DNA of 64,000 nt, from NCBI GenBank assembly GCA_037577475.1, contig CM075192.1, positions 14,045,908 through 14,109,907 on the forward strand, written 5' to 3'. The notes beneath the pieces are model-generated. The model saw only the letters and a program-made list of their open reading frames with translations, had not been told where the DNA came from and did no database searches. The position numbers and the translations under genes were made by a program. This document shows positions 22,758 through 36,115 of this stretch, one piece after another; the first letter of the stretch is position 1; every line of letters starts with the position of its first letter. The DNA is from Chaunax sp. Z400 (taxonomy: Eukaryota; Chordata; Actinopteri; Lophiiformes; Chaunacidae).

Positions 22758-25700
22758 TCGGGACATCCGTAAGTAACTAATTAAAATAAAACAGCAGATT
22801 ATTATTTGGATTAAACCTTTCCACAGTGTTGAAAGTTAGATTTCGACATGAAATAATTCAATTGTCGGATTTCAAATCGTTGTTTCTTCTTTCTTTTTTT
22901 TCCTTCTTTTTTTCCAATTTAGTTAATTGGAAAAACATTTCACCTCGTGTGCGTGCAGTTTTTACACATGAATGAACTGAATTCATTAAATAAATAAAAA
23001 CTCAGCGCCTCATAGACATTTGTCTCCCTAAGAATGACTGAAATGACTGCGTCTGATTTTCTCACATCGTGCACCTGTTGATGCGGCTCACAAGTGCGCA
23101 GCGCACTTGGAGCGAAATGCATGAGAAATGGCCAATGTTGCCTGAGGCTGGAGCGCCCTGAAGTCTTGTTATTTTAACTCCTTGTTGTTAACATGAAGGG
23201 TCACGTCCAGCGTGGGAACACAGAGTCAAAATGGATCTGCCTGTTACCTACATGTGACATACGGTATAGAGACATGCACACAGGCATGTAAGTATGTTAT
23301 GATAGACATAGACTGCAACCTTGAACAAAGACATGTAGCAGAGGAGGGTTACTGAGTGTGACGTCTCAAATTTTAGGATTGTTTGCAGAGGATGGATTTA
23401 TTTATACATATAATAATAATTCATGGGGTGTTTGTAGAATCTAATCTAATCTAAGCAAGTGTATTGCAGATGACCTTAAACAATAGAACAACAAGCTTAT
23501 CTGTATACCCTTTGAACCATCATAGCTTTCCATTAAAGATTATGTAATGCTGCTCCCAGAAGGTGTTTTTACAAATCGCATGGCAACTTTCTTGAGGGGA
23601 TTTTGTATTTGTGGGCTTTTTGTCATTATGATTTAACATGTTTTTATACAGGAGGCAGAATGTGCTTATGTGATAATCCTGATGGCGGTTTACTGGTGCA
23701 CAGAGGTCCTACCACTGGCTGTGACAGCTCTCCTCCCAGCCCTCCTTTTCCCTCTGTTTGGCATTATGCAGTCCAAAGATGTAAGTAAAATAACTGCAGC
23801 TGTGCATACAATTTTGCTCAGCAAGGATGAATTTTACTCTGTGTGACGTTGCTTTCTCAGGTGTGTATGCAGTACCTGAAGGACACAAACCTGCTGTTTG
23901 TTGGAGGACTGATGGTCGCAGTGGCTGTGGAACACTGGAATCTGCACAAGCGCATTGCCTTGAGGGTTCTGCTCTTTGTTGGTGTGCATCCAGCACTGTG
24001 AGTGGCTCACACACCTCCACAGCAGATCTTGTGTTTGGCCTACCATCATAAAGACTGATATTTCCGAAGAATATCAACTATGGCATAAAATAAAACACCT
24101 GATATATCGATCTTTTGATAGTTGTGAAACACTAAAGGCTATCGCTTCCAATCGAAGGCCACTAAAAATAATATTTTTTTAAATTTTCCTGGCAGTTTGA
24201 TGTTGGGTTTCATGGGTGTGACGGCCTTCTTATCAATGTGGATCAGTAACACTGCCACCACTGCCATGATGGTGCCTATCGTCCAAGCCATGCTGGAGCA
24301 GCTCAACAACAGTGAGGCGGAGATACCTCAGATCCTCAGCTCAGAGGAGCAGGTCCGGACGTCAGAGATTGATGGCAAACAGCCTCAACAGACAGGAAAA
24401 CAGACTGAGAGACAAGGTGAGCCATGGTCAACTTCTAGTGCAATGTGTTTGACCAAGAAAAAGCTTCGAAGAGAACAACCAGCTCTTTTCATTTCTTGTT
24501 CTTTGTTCAAAGGCTCAGTGGTGGTGACTTTCTTAGATCCTGTGGCAGAGGCTGCGAGGTTTAAGGAGGCAGCAGAAAAGAGGAGAATGTGTAAAGGAAT
24601 GACCCTGTGTGTTTGTTATGCTGCCAGCATCGGAGGCACTGCCACACTGACAGGCACCGGTCCCAATCTGGTGCTCAAGGGCCAGATGAACCAGTGAGTG
24701 TATTCTTAAAGTATGTGTCATCTATTTCTTTCAATCTTGTTCAATGAAATATACACTAAATCACTAATTATTTTCCTTAGACTTTTTCCTCAAAACGGAG
24801 ATGTGATTAACTTTGCCTCCTGGTTCGGCTTTGCCTTCCCCAACATGATCCTGATGCTCACCCTGGCCTGGCTTTGGCTGCAGTTTGTCTTCATGGGTTT
24901 CAAGTGAGTGTGGTGATTGTTTAATACTAATTATACAGAGAGACTTGAGGCAACATCCAAGAATTTTATAGTGTTGAAGTGACACAAAGGCTTTTCCCAT
25001 GCGTTCGCTCTAGCTTTAAGAAGACGTGGGGCTGTGGGTCAGTGAAGACAGAGAAGGACATTGCTGCCTATAATGTAATCTGTGAGCAGCATCGTCTGCT
25101 GGGGCCCATGTCCTTTGGAGAGATAAGTGTCATGAGTCTCTTCATTCTGCTGGTGGTGCTGTGGTTCTCAAGGGAACCAGGCTTTATTGATGGTTGGGCG
25201 ACAAATATCTTCAACTCCAAAGCAGAGTTTGTAAAACTTTTCTATTTCTATACCAATTGTTGCGAATTATTGAACAAACTTTCATATAACTAAGTTTGTT
25301 CATTCCTTCATCACTCCACTTCTCAGGTATGTGACGGATGCCACAGTGGCAATCTTCATTGCCATCCTTCTCTTTGTTCTACCTTCTAAACCCCCACGTT
25401 TCTGTTCAAGAAGGACTCAAAGTTTTGACGCAGGTGAGCCATTGTTCTGACAGAATATTGATCATATCCGTAACCATGTTTTGAGAAGTAGCGACTGTGC
25501 AATCCTTCAATTTTGACATTGAATTCATTCAATTTGCAGTACCCCATCAAGCAGCTGGCCCAACTCCACCTCTGCTTACATGGAAAGTTGCCCAAAAGAA
25601 GTTACCATGGGGCATTGTGCTTCTTCTTGGTGGGGGCTTTGCACTGGCCAAGGGCAGTGAAGTAAGTGACAGTCATAATGTCAATGGACACTGGGCCAAA

Positions 25701-28600
25701 AGCTTACACACAATATGGTATTACTAATAATGTGTCCGGAGAGGGAAGTGTGGTGGTAACTTCAGGGTTGGTTTTTTCTTAATAGTTTTAAAATATTTTC
25801 ATGAAATCAAACCTTATTATGAACTTTTTTGTCATATTTATTGTTGATATTTTTCATCATTAGACCTTCTGTGTATTTACAATTTGTAATACCTTTCTAT
25901 AAAGTGTTTTTTTTTAACATAACTTCATCTAATCTGAACCAACTTAGTCTTCAAGCAGATCTGTTAAGTTACTGCTATGCAAAACTGGAAGTTCAAGTGT
26001 TCAACTTAATGAGTGGCTTTTGTGTCAATTATTTTGCATTTATATGCTGCAAATAGCGCTGAGTCACATTTGGAAGGATCCTGTTATGCAGAAACCTTAC
26101 TTATAGTATACTCAAAGTAAATGAGCAAATGTTAACTCAGCAGTTTAGATGTGTACTTTTTATACTGTGCACTTTTTCAGAAGAGTTTGACCTTGTATAA
26201 GTTTGCTATGTATATCTCTGTAGGAATCAGGGCTCTCAAAGTGGATGGGAGATCAAATGACTCCCTTGCAAAACATCCCACCCTGGGCAATTGCTATCAT
26301 CTTATGCCTGCTGATTGCTACCTTCACAGAGTGCACCAGTAATGTTGCCACTGCGACGCTCTTCCTACCTGTCTTAGCCTCATTGGTGAGTTCTCAGAGA
26401 GAAAATGAAATGTGTTTGATGTGTTTGTGTTTGAAAAAAATCAGAAGCAGAGGGAGAAACGCTGACTGTAGGAGACAGATATGTTTGGCAGCAGTGGATC
26501 TCTAAGGTGAAGGGTAAAATAGTGTAATTTATATTGAACCGATTCCCCCAATTGGAGTGCAGCACTGATACTCCTCCCTGTGGGTGCCGGCCTACTTTCC
26601 CTTGTTTGGTTACCCATCTAGATGGCCATTCAAGCTGAATGTGTTTGGTCCCCTTCTCTGGGCCCCTCCTCCCATTAATAACCTGCCAAACACACTAATT
26701 CAGCCAATGCCTTGTAATGCTGCCCATTCCGCTGCTGCTGAAGAATAGTGCCACTGTGCCCATAGTTGAGCAGAGAATGCAGGGTTGTGAAAGTAAGTGC
26801 CAAGCAAGGGTATTCAGATTGATATTTCTGGAGGGCAAAGCCAAGTGGTTCCACATAGCTGTCCAACCTCAGTGTTAATACATAGATAGGAAGAAAAGAT
26901 AAAGACAAAAAGAAAATCTAATCAGTTACATGGAAATGAAAGCGAGGAGATGACACTTTGTGGCACCTTTTGGTACATCACTTTATGTGGCATCATTTGA
27001 TTCAAACAAAAAACATCATACAAGAAAAAACACTGTCATCGTAGTGACCTGATATACAGCCAACGGTTTGAAGAGGACAGTTTAATTTTTTTCACCCTTT
27101 GTTTATTTTAAGAAACAGAAATTACTGTGCAATTGTAAGTTATTGTGCTGTGGGATATGTAATTCAGCAGCCAGTTCCAGAGTAATGTTTTCTGCATTTT
27201 GGTAGTCTACCATTATTGCTACATATGTAGTGTTTTTCTATTTTGGATATCATGACTCAGCCCCAAGCTTGCAGGCATTACATTTTAATTACATCTACCT
27301 AATGAGAGTTTTCACACAACTCAGAATTGCACACGTCTCTCTTATTTATGAGTCAGTGATTGCAGCTGCAAAAAAAAAAGCCATTTGGAGGAGTGGAGGA
27401 TTATGTTATCAAGGCTGTGTTCATCCCTGTCTCAGACTGGTGAATTTTTCTGTGTGGTCATTACAGTCTCAGTCCATTGGAATCAATCCACTGTATGTCA
27501 TGGTTCCTTGTACCCTGAGTGCCTCTTTTGCCTTCATGCTGCCTGTGGCTACACCTCCAAATGCTATAGTCTTCTCTTACGGATACCTCAAGGTTGCTGA
27601 CATGGTGAGTATGGCAGTATACTGTTGTTTGGTTCAACAGTAAATTATATATTAAACATGCTAAGTTGCTGCTTTACAGTTACAGGGCTATATTTATGTG
27701 TTCATAGCACTTTCAGTTAGAAAGAATAGAAAGAATAACTGAATGTTTTGGGAAATCTACTTATTCACTTTCTTCCTGAGAGTTTAATGAGAATATTGAT
27801 ACCATTCTTGAGGTGTGTCTAAAACGTTACCTGAAAGCTAGTTAAAAACAGAATGTATGAATGGAAGTGTGCCTGCTTTTTTGTGTGGCTGCTCAGCCTC
27901 TGACTGACTTGAGAATTCACCATGGACTCCAGCTCTTCAGTCATATCCATCTTTTATGTATATTTATAACGCAGATTCAAAAGCTCCAGGTGTTTTCAAT
28001 TATTTTCAAAAGTGGAAACAAAGTGAACTTAAGTGGACGTGCGTTCACATCAGTTTGAAACGTCAAATTTGTGTCTATTTGCTCCTTAATTGGCATGTGT
28101 TACAGAATTTTCCTGTTGATTCCACTTGCCATGACAATAACCAATTTTTGTACACGTTAACCGCCACATAAGACCCCTGTTTGACCACAACTTGCCATTT
28201 TTACACTTAGCACTTAACAAGATATAATGTCTAAGTGAGGTTGGAGGTGCTGGTAGGTGGATTATCTTACCTTTGAACAGAGCCAAGCTGTTTCCCCCTG
28301 TTGTAAATTTCCCCACTGTGGGACTAATAAAGGGATATCTTATCTTATCTTATCTTATCTTTTAAGTCTTTTTGCCAAATGCAAACCAGCTGCTTCACTC
28401 TCCTCAAGAAGACAAGTATTTCTTTTGTCTAAGTATTCCTTTATAATCACTGCATATGCTTCCTTTCCCCTCAGGCCAGGACAGGAATAGTCATGAACAT
28501 CATTGGCATCCTTTGTATTACACTGGCTATCAACAGCTGGGGCAAGGCCATGTTTGACCTGGACTCCTTCCCTGCCTGGGCCAATGCCACCGGTGTGTGA
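22670..28600 (+). CDS. slc13a5: Sodium-dependent citrate/dicarboxylate cotransporter (SLC13 family, NaCT-like), 12 coding exons
   Basis: Plasma-membrane carrier that brings citrate or other Krebs-cycle acids into cells with sodium. Exons: 22670-22768, 23652-23780, 23861-23997, 24196-24416, 24513-24693, 24781-24903, 25014-25230, 25327-25433, 25540-25661, 26224-26385, 27467-27604, 28475-28600. The product would be about 586 aa (human NaCT 568). Family marks: WISNTATTAMMVPIV early and TFTECTSNVATATLF late (the paired SNT sodium/substrate motifs), ASIGGTATLTGTGPNLVL, and LLLGGGFALAKGSE. The ending ITLAINSWGKAMFDLDSF and the segment KTWGCG favour SLC13A5 over SLC13A2, though fish orthology is not certain. 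The exons sum to 1762 bases, one more than a multiple of three. The mismatch lies at the 25230/25327 joint: exon 7 ends GAG TTT before gtaaaa, while exon 8 needs one base fewer to read YVTDATVAIF. Either an assembly or allelic indel in the ttt run, or unusual splicing. Confidence 0.9.
27745..27860. repeat. Dispersed teleost repeat fragment in slc13a5-like intron
   Basis: The stretch beginning tgttttgggaaatctactta and continuing through ctttcttcctgagagttt resembles a repeat scattered widely in fish genomes. It is noncoding and truncated on both sides. Family assignment is from memory and not firm. The rest of the 27605-28474 intron is unremarkable up to the next fragment at 28222. Confidence 0.4.
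28222..28366 (+). mobile_element. Composite repeat ending in a LINE-type (TATCT)n tail
   Basis: Two pieces in a row. The first contains gaacagagccaagctgtttc, which resembles the partner end of the repeat at 27745. The second reads gtaaatttccccactgtggg and actaataaaggg and then about five copies of atctt; this is the 3' tail pattern of a common teleost non-LTR element. It ends about 110 bases before the last coding exon of the slc13a5-like gene. Confidence 0.5.
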
Positions 28601-29989
28601 GCCTGGTTCTACCACAAGAGATGATCCAAGCACATCCTACCCTCCCTATCCACAGGTAAGACAAAGACTCCCGGCCAGAGTGACAACCACGGACCAGGCA
28701 GCAGTCTACATACATCTGATTGCTGATTGATTTCATTAACACCCGATCTTCCCTGTGAAAGAAAGTGGTGAGGGGTATAACTGGGAATAGAAGGAGAGTG
28801 GCTGAAAATGAAATTATTATCTCTTTTTTGTTTACACTGTATTATAATGAAGTTAGACTTTAATTTATTTATATCCCCAAGAGAGACTTTACTTTCACTC
28901 CTAAGCAGTCACCTCCAGAGACACCATTCAAGTTCACTCCTTTTTTATATCAAAGAAAAATCATAGGAAGGCCTATTGATGAGGTCAAAGTTATTAGAAA
29001 TGTTTTATGTGGTCACATGTAGCCATATTTTAACCGCAATAAGTCATTTGGTATAATATAAGAACGGAACTTGGCACATATTGGACACTTGGATTTACAT
29101 TTTATGCCACTTCTTCTTTCAGTTCACTTCAAAGGGAAATATTGTTGTAATTTTACTACATTTATCTAAGAGTTGTAGTTTATAGTTACTTTTCATTTTA
29201 GGATAATGCAGTATGATTGTAGTTTAACCGAACTGCATAAATTAGCAACAGAAACCCTGGGGAGCAACTGTTAAAAACATTGCTGATCAAGTTTTTTTTC
29301 ATTCTGTGAAAGTTTTGTAATATTCATTTCGACCAAAAGAGATTGAAATGCACCACAACCCCATGTTCTAAATAGAACTACAAGTATTCACGTTTGCTTC
29401 CATATCATTCGCTATGTCACTTCATCCCTTATAAGTGAGATGTTTTACCAGAAAAAACAAACAAAACTTATATTTGGACAGAGTGAAAAGCAACTGTGGG
29501 ATCAGGTGGCTTTTCTCCCCAGACATTGTCTTGCTGTTTCTTCCATATATCTCCCACAATTAATTAGCAAACACCCCCTGCAGGTTTTGTCCCTGGGACC
29601 CACCTAAATCAGGAGGCCCCATGACCAGGTCTCCACCAGGTCTCTGGGAGAGAAAAAGTCATGGAACATAGCAACAGTCCACAGCACCTAGAGTACATTG
29701 GACAATGCACAGGCACTGTTAAAGTACAACAAAACTGTCATCACAAACAGATAATCATGTATGTATTAATCAGAGCATTCACATAATAATCTCTTAAAAC
29801 TGGTGCATAAAGCAGCTGTTAACAGTTTGCAGCTCTCTCTCTCTCTTTTCTTTTTTGTCTTCTCCCCTCCATGGATAGCTATGCAGTTGACTTAACCAAG
29901 GTTGTAGTGTTTGGCTTGCTATGAACAGTATGTTTTTCACTTGCTAGCTAGCAGAATAATGGTGCATTCCAGCATGGATCATGCTAATG

Positions 29990-30021
<32 letters not shown>

Positions 30022-31130
30022 CACCAATTAATATGCTTTTCTAGCCAAAAGAAAGACATGGCATTGTTCAATAGCTTCCTAACACACATTATATGTAGCC
30101 TACCTTGTGTTTAGAGTGCATAGAGAAAATAAATCCCACCTGAAAGAAATCATGAAAGTTTTCAGTCCTATTAGACCATGGGGTAGTGATGCACTTCAGC
30201 CTTTGTGGCATAAATGAGTAGGCTATTACAAAACTCCTGTAAAAAAATGATCCTGCCAAAACTTTCAATGACGATATAGGAAAATAAGTGAAAATAATAC
30301 AATAATACATAATAATACAAGACTTTTTTCACCTATTTTAACAAATCTCCTGATTTTTGTTCTAACTTGCATCTCAAATGCAATACAAATACAATATTAA
30401 GATCATGTAAAATTGTGTGAGAGCATGTGGATGAATCATTAGGTATGATAGCAATCACAGAGGATCCTTTTTTTAAATGAAAATGATAATCCAATAACAT
30501 AACACTCACAAGGGCAATTCAGCTGCCTAATGAGTGCATTTGCTGTTGATACATTTTTTGTGTCAAAATTTATACTTTAACTTATAATACTTAATGCAAG
30601 ACTTGAGACTGACAATTTTTTCATCCTTGTGTTGCTACTTGTACTGAGTTAAAATATCAAAATGCTTCTTCCACCACTACAATCCAGCACTGAATGTTTT
30701 GTAAGAACGTAGTACACGTACCATTTTGGTATACAGTAGATAATGGACTAGTATGTACAGTACAGCTGACATTTTACTACAAGTAAACATGTATAATTTC
30801 CCCCCTTGTATCCAAATTAACCCCAGGGTGGATCCATATATCAGGGTGTATGGTGATCTTCTTCCAGCATCAGTTTAACTTTGAAATATATTAACTACAA
30901 AACAACATCCATATGTGCCTTTACAAACTTGTACTGACTTATCGACACAATTTTCAATATTTTGATCAATATCGTATGTCCTGAGATTAAGAAATGTCTC
31001 GTTGCAATATGAATTCTGTCTTAATTCTAATAAAGTGGGTTTTAAGAACAATGTATATATTTTTTTCTCTTGAATTGCAAGACTTTTGTACATGGAAACG
31101 ATGAATAAAGTATCTTCTGTTGAAACTGCT
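28601..31130 (+). other. slc13a5: Probable slc13a5-like 3' UTR
   Basis: After the TGA at 28598-28600 no further coding exon is visible. A strong donor-like site (ccacag|gtaaga) at 28654/28655 may mark a 3' UTR intron. The first good polyadenylation signal, aataaa, lies at 31104-31109, implying a UTR of up to 2.5 kb. The tract includes a 30-base G run (29989-30018). Confidence 0.45.
29989..30018 (+). repeat. Poly-G run of 30
   Basis: Thirty consecutive G on the plus strand. If transcribed in the 3' UTR of the slc13a5-like gene it could form G-quadruplex RNA. Homopolymer length may also be mis-called. Confidence 0.9.
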
Positions 31131-31899
31131 AATGTGTTGACGTAAACATTATTTCATTGTGCTGGGACACAATAGAAATATGAAAGGGTTTTAAAATGAA
31201 TGTTAATGTTTCTCTGTGGTCACATTGTATCTACATGCATTGTTTTAATATTTCTGGAAGAACAAAATATCTGATTGATTGATAGATGTCATTATTTGAC
31301 ATAGTCATGATATAATCAGTTCAAGTCATGCACACAATATTTTTAGAGTAAATTCTACAAAAACTATTAGATTAAAATTGAACTTACTGATAATTCAGAA
31401 ACAAATGAGAGGCTTTAATAAAGCAGGTGGGAAAAAATTCTGCTGTGAAAAAAAAGCCTCGTCATCTAAAAGGAAACTAACCCACCTTCATCACCAGTCC
31501 ACATTTTCTCAGCTTCACATGACAATTACCTGTGTTTTAAAGTGCACACGTGTTTCTCTACCTCTTGCATAGTGACTTCTTGTCTTGTGCATTAAGATGA
31601 TATAATCCCGTAAACACAGTGTGGAAAGCCACGGTAATCCTGAACTGAAAGGACACACCTTATGCATGTTGCCAAGAGCTCTGCGTCATTGTCCTTTTGC
31701 CGAGACTTTGCGTGAGACAAAGGTCAAGGCAGTGATTGTCCAGCGTTGTTATGCGTCATAAATGTTATGGGCTCAAAGAAGACATTTCACATGTCTACCT
31801 TTAAATACCCCAAAGCACTTTATTACAACCCTGGGACCATCCATCACCATGATGAGAATTATATGTTACAGCAGGGCAAAAGACCATTATTCATAAGTC
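31131..31899. other. Intergenic, nothing recognised
   Basis: AT-rich, with no conserved open frame, RNA gene or clear repeat on either strand. Confidence 0.5.
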
Positions 31900-32640
31900 T
31901 CTACATATAGTAAATCGGATGAAGAGACAAATACAGAATTTGACTTTGGTTTTAAGTGGCTTTCACTGTACTTTTGCAGGAAGATATAAGGAAGACATAG
32001 ACATACAACTAAAAATAAAACAAAGCTGGGTAAAAATAAACACACAATAAAACAATATGTACATACAAATGGGTGAAAATTTGGTTTATATAAAAATATA
32101 TAAAAATAGCAACAACGGCCAACAATGTGCAAGTCAATTGTTTGTATAAATTATGAATACAAATAGTGCAATGGAATAAATATTGATCTGATAATAGACT
32201 GCTTTATTTACTTGAAGTTGGTGGTTATGTACAGATGTATGCATGTATACATAGTATATGGTGTGCTTAGGTTAATATTTGACGAATACTGATGAATACA
32301 TAGGCCATGTGTTAAAAGACAGAGTGTATTCTAAACTGCTGATATATAATTTTTGATTTGTAAGTAAGTGGATTATTTATTGTACAGGTAAGCCACACCA
32401 AATGGATCACACAGCTGTTCATCAAAATGATGACCTGTAAATTCTTGTGTGTTTTGGCACATAGCGCTCTGCAGCACTTATCAGAGGGGAGATGCTGGAA
32501 CAGGTTAGGTGGGTGGTGTGGTGGATCTGCAGTGATGTTTCTTTCCCGTCTCCTTACTTTGGAGATGCATAAGTCCTGAATGGAGGGCTGGAGGCCAATC
32601 CAAACCCCAGAAACCTGAAGGTTTCCACAGCAGACACAGT
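31900..32640 (-). mobile_element. LINE 3' remnant (Rex1/L2/CR1-like)
   Basis: Read on the minus strand, a degenerate polymerase C-terminus appears at about 32640-32440 (RRRERNITADPPHHPPNLF followed by QHLPSDKCCRAL), matching the arginine-rich end of Rex1/CR1-type LINE proteins. A long AT-rich 3' UTR follows, and near 31910-31965 the tail motif aaaccaaagtcaaattctg, typical of teleost LINEs of this group. It is 5'-truncated and inactive. Confidence 0.6.
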
Positions 32641-34019
32641 GCAGAAAACAGCAAACATGTTGGTTGTGCCGTGTGACATGTTACACCGCAGCAAAGGCAG
32701 CGGGGAGAAATAAATGAAAGGATCACGTGAAAGTTCTGATCTCAGTTCTGTTGGACAATTAAAATGTTAGAAAGTTTAAAATGGTTAACAAGCAGTTGGG
32801 TTCATGGGGCTGTTCAGATCAACTGGGAAAAAAAAAGCTTATGTAATTACAGTGCCTTTCTCTTCCTTTGCTGTTTCTCAGCCACCCACTCATTATCCAA
32901 CTAGAACACATCTTCATGTATCATATAGCCTCCATTATTGGCTATATATATCGTACATGTAAGGTTTTAGAGGAAGTTGAACCTGGAAGTTGTTCTCTTT
33001 GCTGGGGTTTCCTGCAACTGACTGCACAGCCAAGACATCTGGTAAACCTAAAAATCACATTTCTATTAAATCATTACAAACTAGGCCTTTCAGGTGTTGA
33101 GTAAGCAGAAGGATTAATAAATGATTATTGACAAATATACTATCATGTGGAATTCAAGAAAAATGTTCCAGGCACTCAAGGGTTACCTGTTGGATTTGAA
33201 GGCACTTTGTAGATGGCAAGGTTTTTTTTTAAGTTAAGTTGGCCTTCCACCTTTTCAGTATCAGTTACTTGTTAGGACAATGTGCAGCCTGTCTGATACA
33301 ATCGATACTTCCTGGCCCATAAAGACCTGTGGTTTCAGTGGAGTATCCAGTTAGGATCCAGTAGGGGACAGAGGGCCTTTCCTCTTTTGAACAAAGAAAA
33401 TACATAGGCTTGACTAATAGTGCCATTAGAATCATTTCCCTTTAGTATGCCTCGTCTTTTTCTGCTAGCTTCATATAATAACACTACTACAACTACTACT
33501 ACTATGTAGAGTTATCACAGGAATCATGTGATTCTGACTGTCAGTATCAATGTTGCTCTTTGGGATGACTTTGCCGGTACGTTATACAGATAGCAAAATA
33601 TTGGTTAACATTAGTTAAGTGTAAAACTTATACTTCAGTCATCACTGACACAAAATTAAATAAATCAACTGATTTATTGAATTTGTTTATCTGAAAGGGT
33701 GGCTGGGACTTAATTTTAATTGATTTTGTTATGTTGAAACAACATTACCAAATTAATCCAGACAGCATTTGTACAAAATAGCATTGCTCTGAATGTGTAA
33801 ATAAATTAAAAAACTAAGAAAAGCTAAGAAAATAAAATGATTTGACTTTTTCAATAAATAAATGACAGTAGCTAAAATTTATATTTACACATATTTACCA
33901 ACAAAATGATTACGTGTTCCTTTGAATATTCATGAAGCTAGATTTATAGATCAAATACATAAAGTAAAACATAATATTACAGTATATTATGCAAATTAGT
34001 TAGTAGTTAGTAGTCTTAA
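32641..34019. other. Intergenic, nothing recognised
   Basis: AT-rich noncoding DNA with a short ACT trinucleotide tract near 33480-33502. No gene or clear element was found. Confidence 0.5.
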
Positions 34020-34216
34020 CCCCTACGTTTGTGTTTAAGTTGTTTAATGTATGTTTTCATTATTAACTTTCTGTACTTATTTTTGTCTGCTCCTTGTATG
34101 TAATCTATTTTATTTTTGCAATTCATTGTCAGAACTGATATTTTTCTATCTTTGAATACTGTTTGATTGGCTTTTTGTATGTGTATTAATGTTAAATAAA
34201 GTAAAAAAAAAAAAAA
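34020..34216 (+). mobile_element. Retrotransposed 3' end with poly(A) tail
   Basis: AT-rich sequence ends in aataaagt followed by a run of 14 A at about 34203-34216, the signature of a target-primed retrotransposition 3' end on the plus strand. No coding part remains. The segment just after it (34240-34350, with gaacttccgggttgtgtggg) also resembles a dispersed fish repeat, but I cannot name it. Confidence 0.45.
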
Positions 34217-34619
34217 GAGAACCAGAGATATTCCAATAGTATAGAGCTCCTCCACTCTCAGAACTTCCGGGTTGTGTGGGGGGTGCTCGCGAGGTAGTCC
34301 ACCATGAATGGGGGTCTATGAAGCTGAAGCCCCAAAGTGTAAAATATACTGGGGGAAAAAAATTCTACCAACTTTCATTATATTTTCGATACAATACTCT
34401 TTAAGGCACTTTGCTTCACTGCATTAATAGTCAGTGGAATATCTCACATTAGCCACATCTACATTTTGGCTGTCAAAATGTATAAAGTAAAGATTCATTC
34501 AATTTAATTTAGAAAATGTCTGTAGACTCCGGGCGACTTTGAGGAAGGGTGACGGGTCGCAGTCATTACAGTGATAGAAATACGGTGTATCAATAATATT
34601 TTTCTTAAAACATAAAATA

Positions 34620-34928
34620 TTAAAGGTCCAGTGTGTGGGGTTTAGGACGTCTAGCTATGTTGCAAATTGACAGCAACTGACTTAATAACTTTTCAATCAA
34701 AAGGCCCTCTTTACAGCCAGTGTTTGGTTTGTCCTTTCTGGGCCACTGTAGAAACATGGCGGTGCATCATGGTCGACTCTGTGGAAGAGGAGCCATTCCC
34801 TCTTTGGATGTAAATGGCTCATTTGAAGGCAATAACTGCACGATTCTTAGTTTCATGTTTTTATAAACTAATGAAAACATTATTATGAATATTCAATTTC
34901 TGCCCCTAAATCCTACACAGTGGAACTT
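34620..34928. mobile_element. MITE with TTAAAGGTCCA-type termini
   Basis: The left end reads ttaaaggtccagtgtgtggg and the right end, reverse-complemented, reads aagttccactgtgtaggatt, giving imperfect terminal inverted repeats around 300 bases of noncoding DNA. The interior holds segments such as ggccactgtagaaacatggc that recur across teleost genomes. The TTAA at the left end would fit a piggyBac-type target, but the right end has decayed, so the superfamily is left open. Confidence 0.6.
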
Positions 34929-36115
34929 GATTGTGATCTCCTCATTTGATTTGGAAATTAACTTTCATGTGAAGTTATTCTTTTTGTTTCTCCTGTCCTC
35001 TTTGTCTCAGCTCTCTCTCTCTCTCCCTCATGCTCTTCTTCTCTGAATCACTGAAGGTCAGCTGCAACATCTTTTTGGGTCACAGTGCAGTCCTAAGAGG
35101 GGGACAAAAAGTTTTTACAGATTTCACAATGAGAGACAAAGTACCTTCTGAGTAGCTAAATAAAGGTGACTATAAGGCCTTGTCACCCTCATTAGATACA
35201 TACCATTTCTTGCAGCAGTTCCTTCACCTTTGGGAATATGCCCCTTTTAGACACTTGTTGTTCGTGTGCCATGCATGTGCTCAAAAACAGAGTGAAAGAT
35301 GACTCATTGAACAGCAAGACCACAGTTCATGTGTTTTTCATACCACTTTACTCAGGAAAAGGACATTTTTAATTTTAATAGGAGGTTAAAGCAAAACAAC
35401 CCTACTGTTGTGTCCCTCTCTCACAAGTTGTCAATAGACTGTTTTGATGAACCTTCCTGGTCAATTAAGGCTTGGATTAAAAGTCTGTTTTTCTCCTGCA
35501 TGCCAAAACAAAACACTGACGTTTTGTTGTTCATGCTGCAAAGTGCTCAGATGTCATCACCTGATGACCACTTGAAAAATATCTATTTGTTGTTGTTGTC
35601 ATTTTATATTGGGAAGAACGATTTAAACAACCCTGATTTCTGACAAATAGGCTAAGATAATTAAACAATTTGGAGATGCAGGGTCTTAAAACAACCTTAA
35701 TATCAATAACTGTTATTTCTCTTTTTTTTAATTTAATTTATTTAGCCTGGTGGCTTTGCATTGTTAACTTAATATTTTGTGGTAATGGACCTTGTTTTCA
35801 TTGGAATTAATAAAAACAAATTAAAAATTAAAAGAAAAGCTAATGACTCACTATTAAACTTGTTAATAGTTAACAAAGGGTGTAAAAATTATTTATTAGT
35901 GGTGACTAATCAATGCATGTATTGTCTGAAAACAATGGGAGCAATCTACATCTACACCATCTACATTTCCTGGTTTTGGTCCAGTTGAATTTATAATTGA
36001 ATAATCCAGGTTAAGACCTTAACAATGAATGTTATTGAATTTGTGATGTGACATGCCAACATAAAGACCTTGAAATGCACTGTGGCACATTTCATTGAGG
36101 AGGTTCAGTAATCAG
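34929..36115. other. Intergenic, nothing recognised
   Basis: Contains a short (tc)n tract near 35013-35025. The open frame at 35329-35643 on the plus strand has no recognisable domain and poor coding character. The last five bases are the left target duplication of the next element. Confidence 0.4.
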
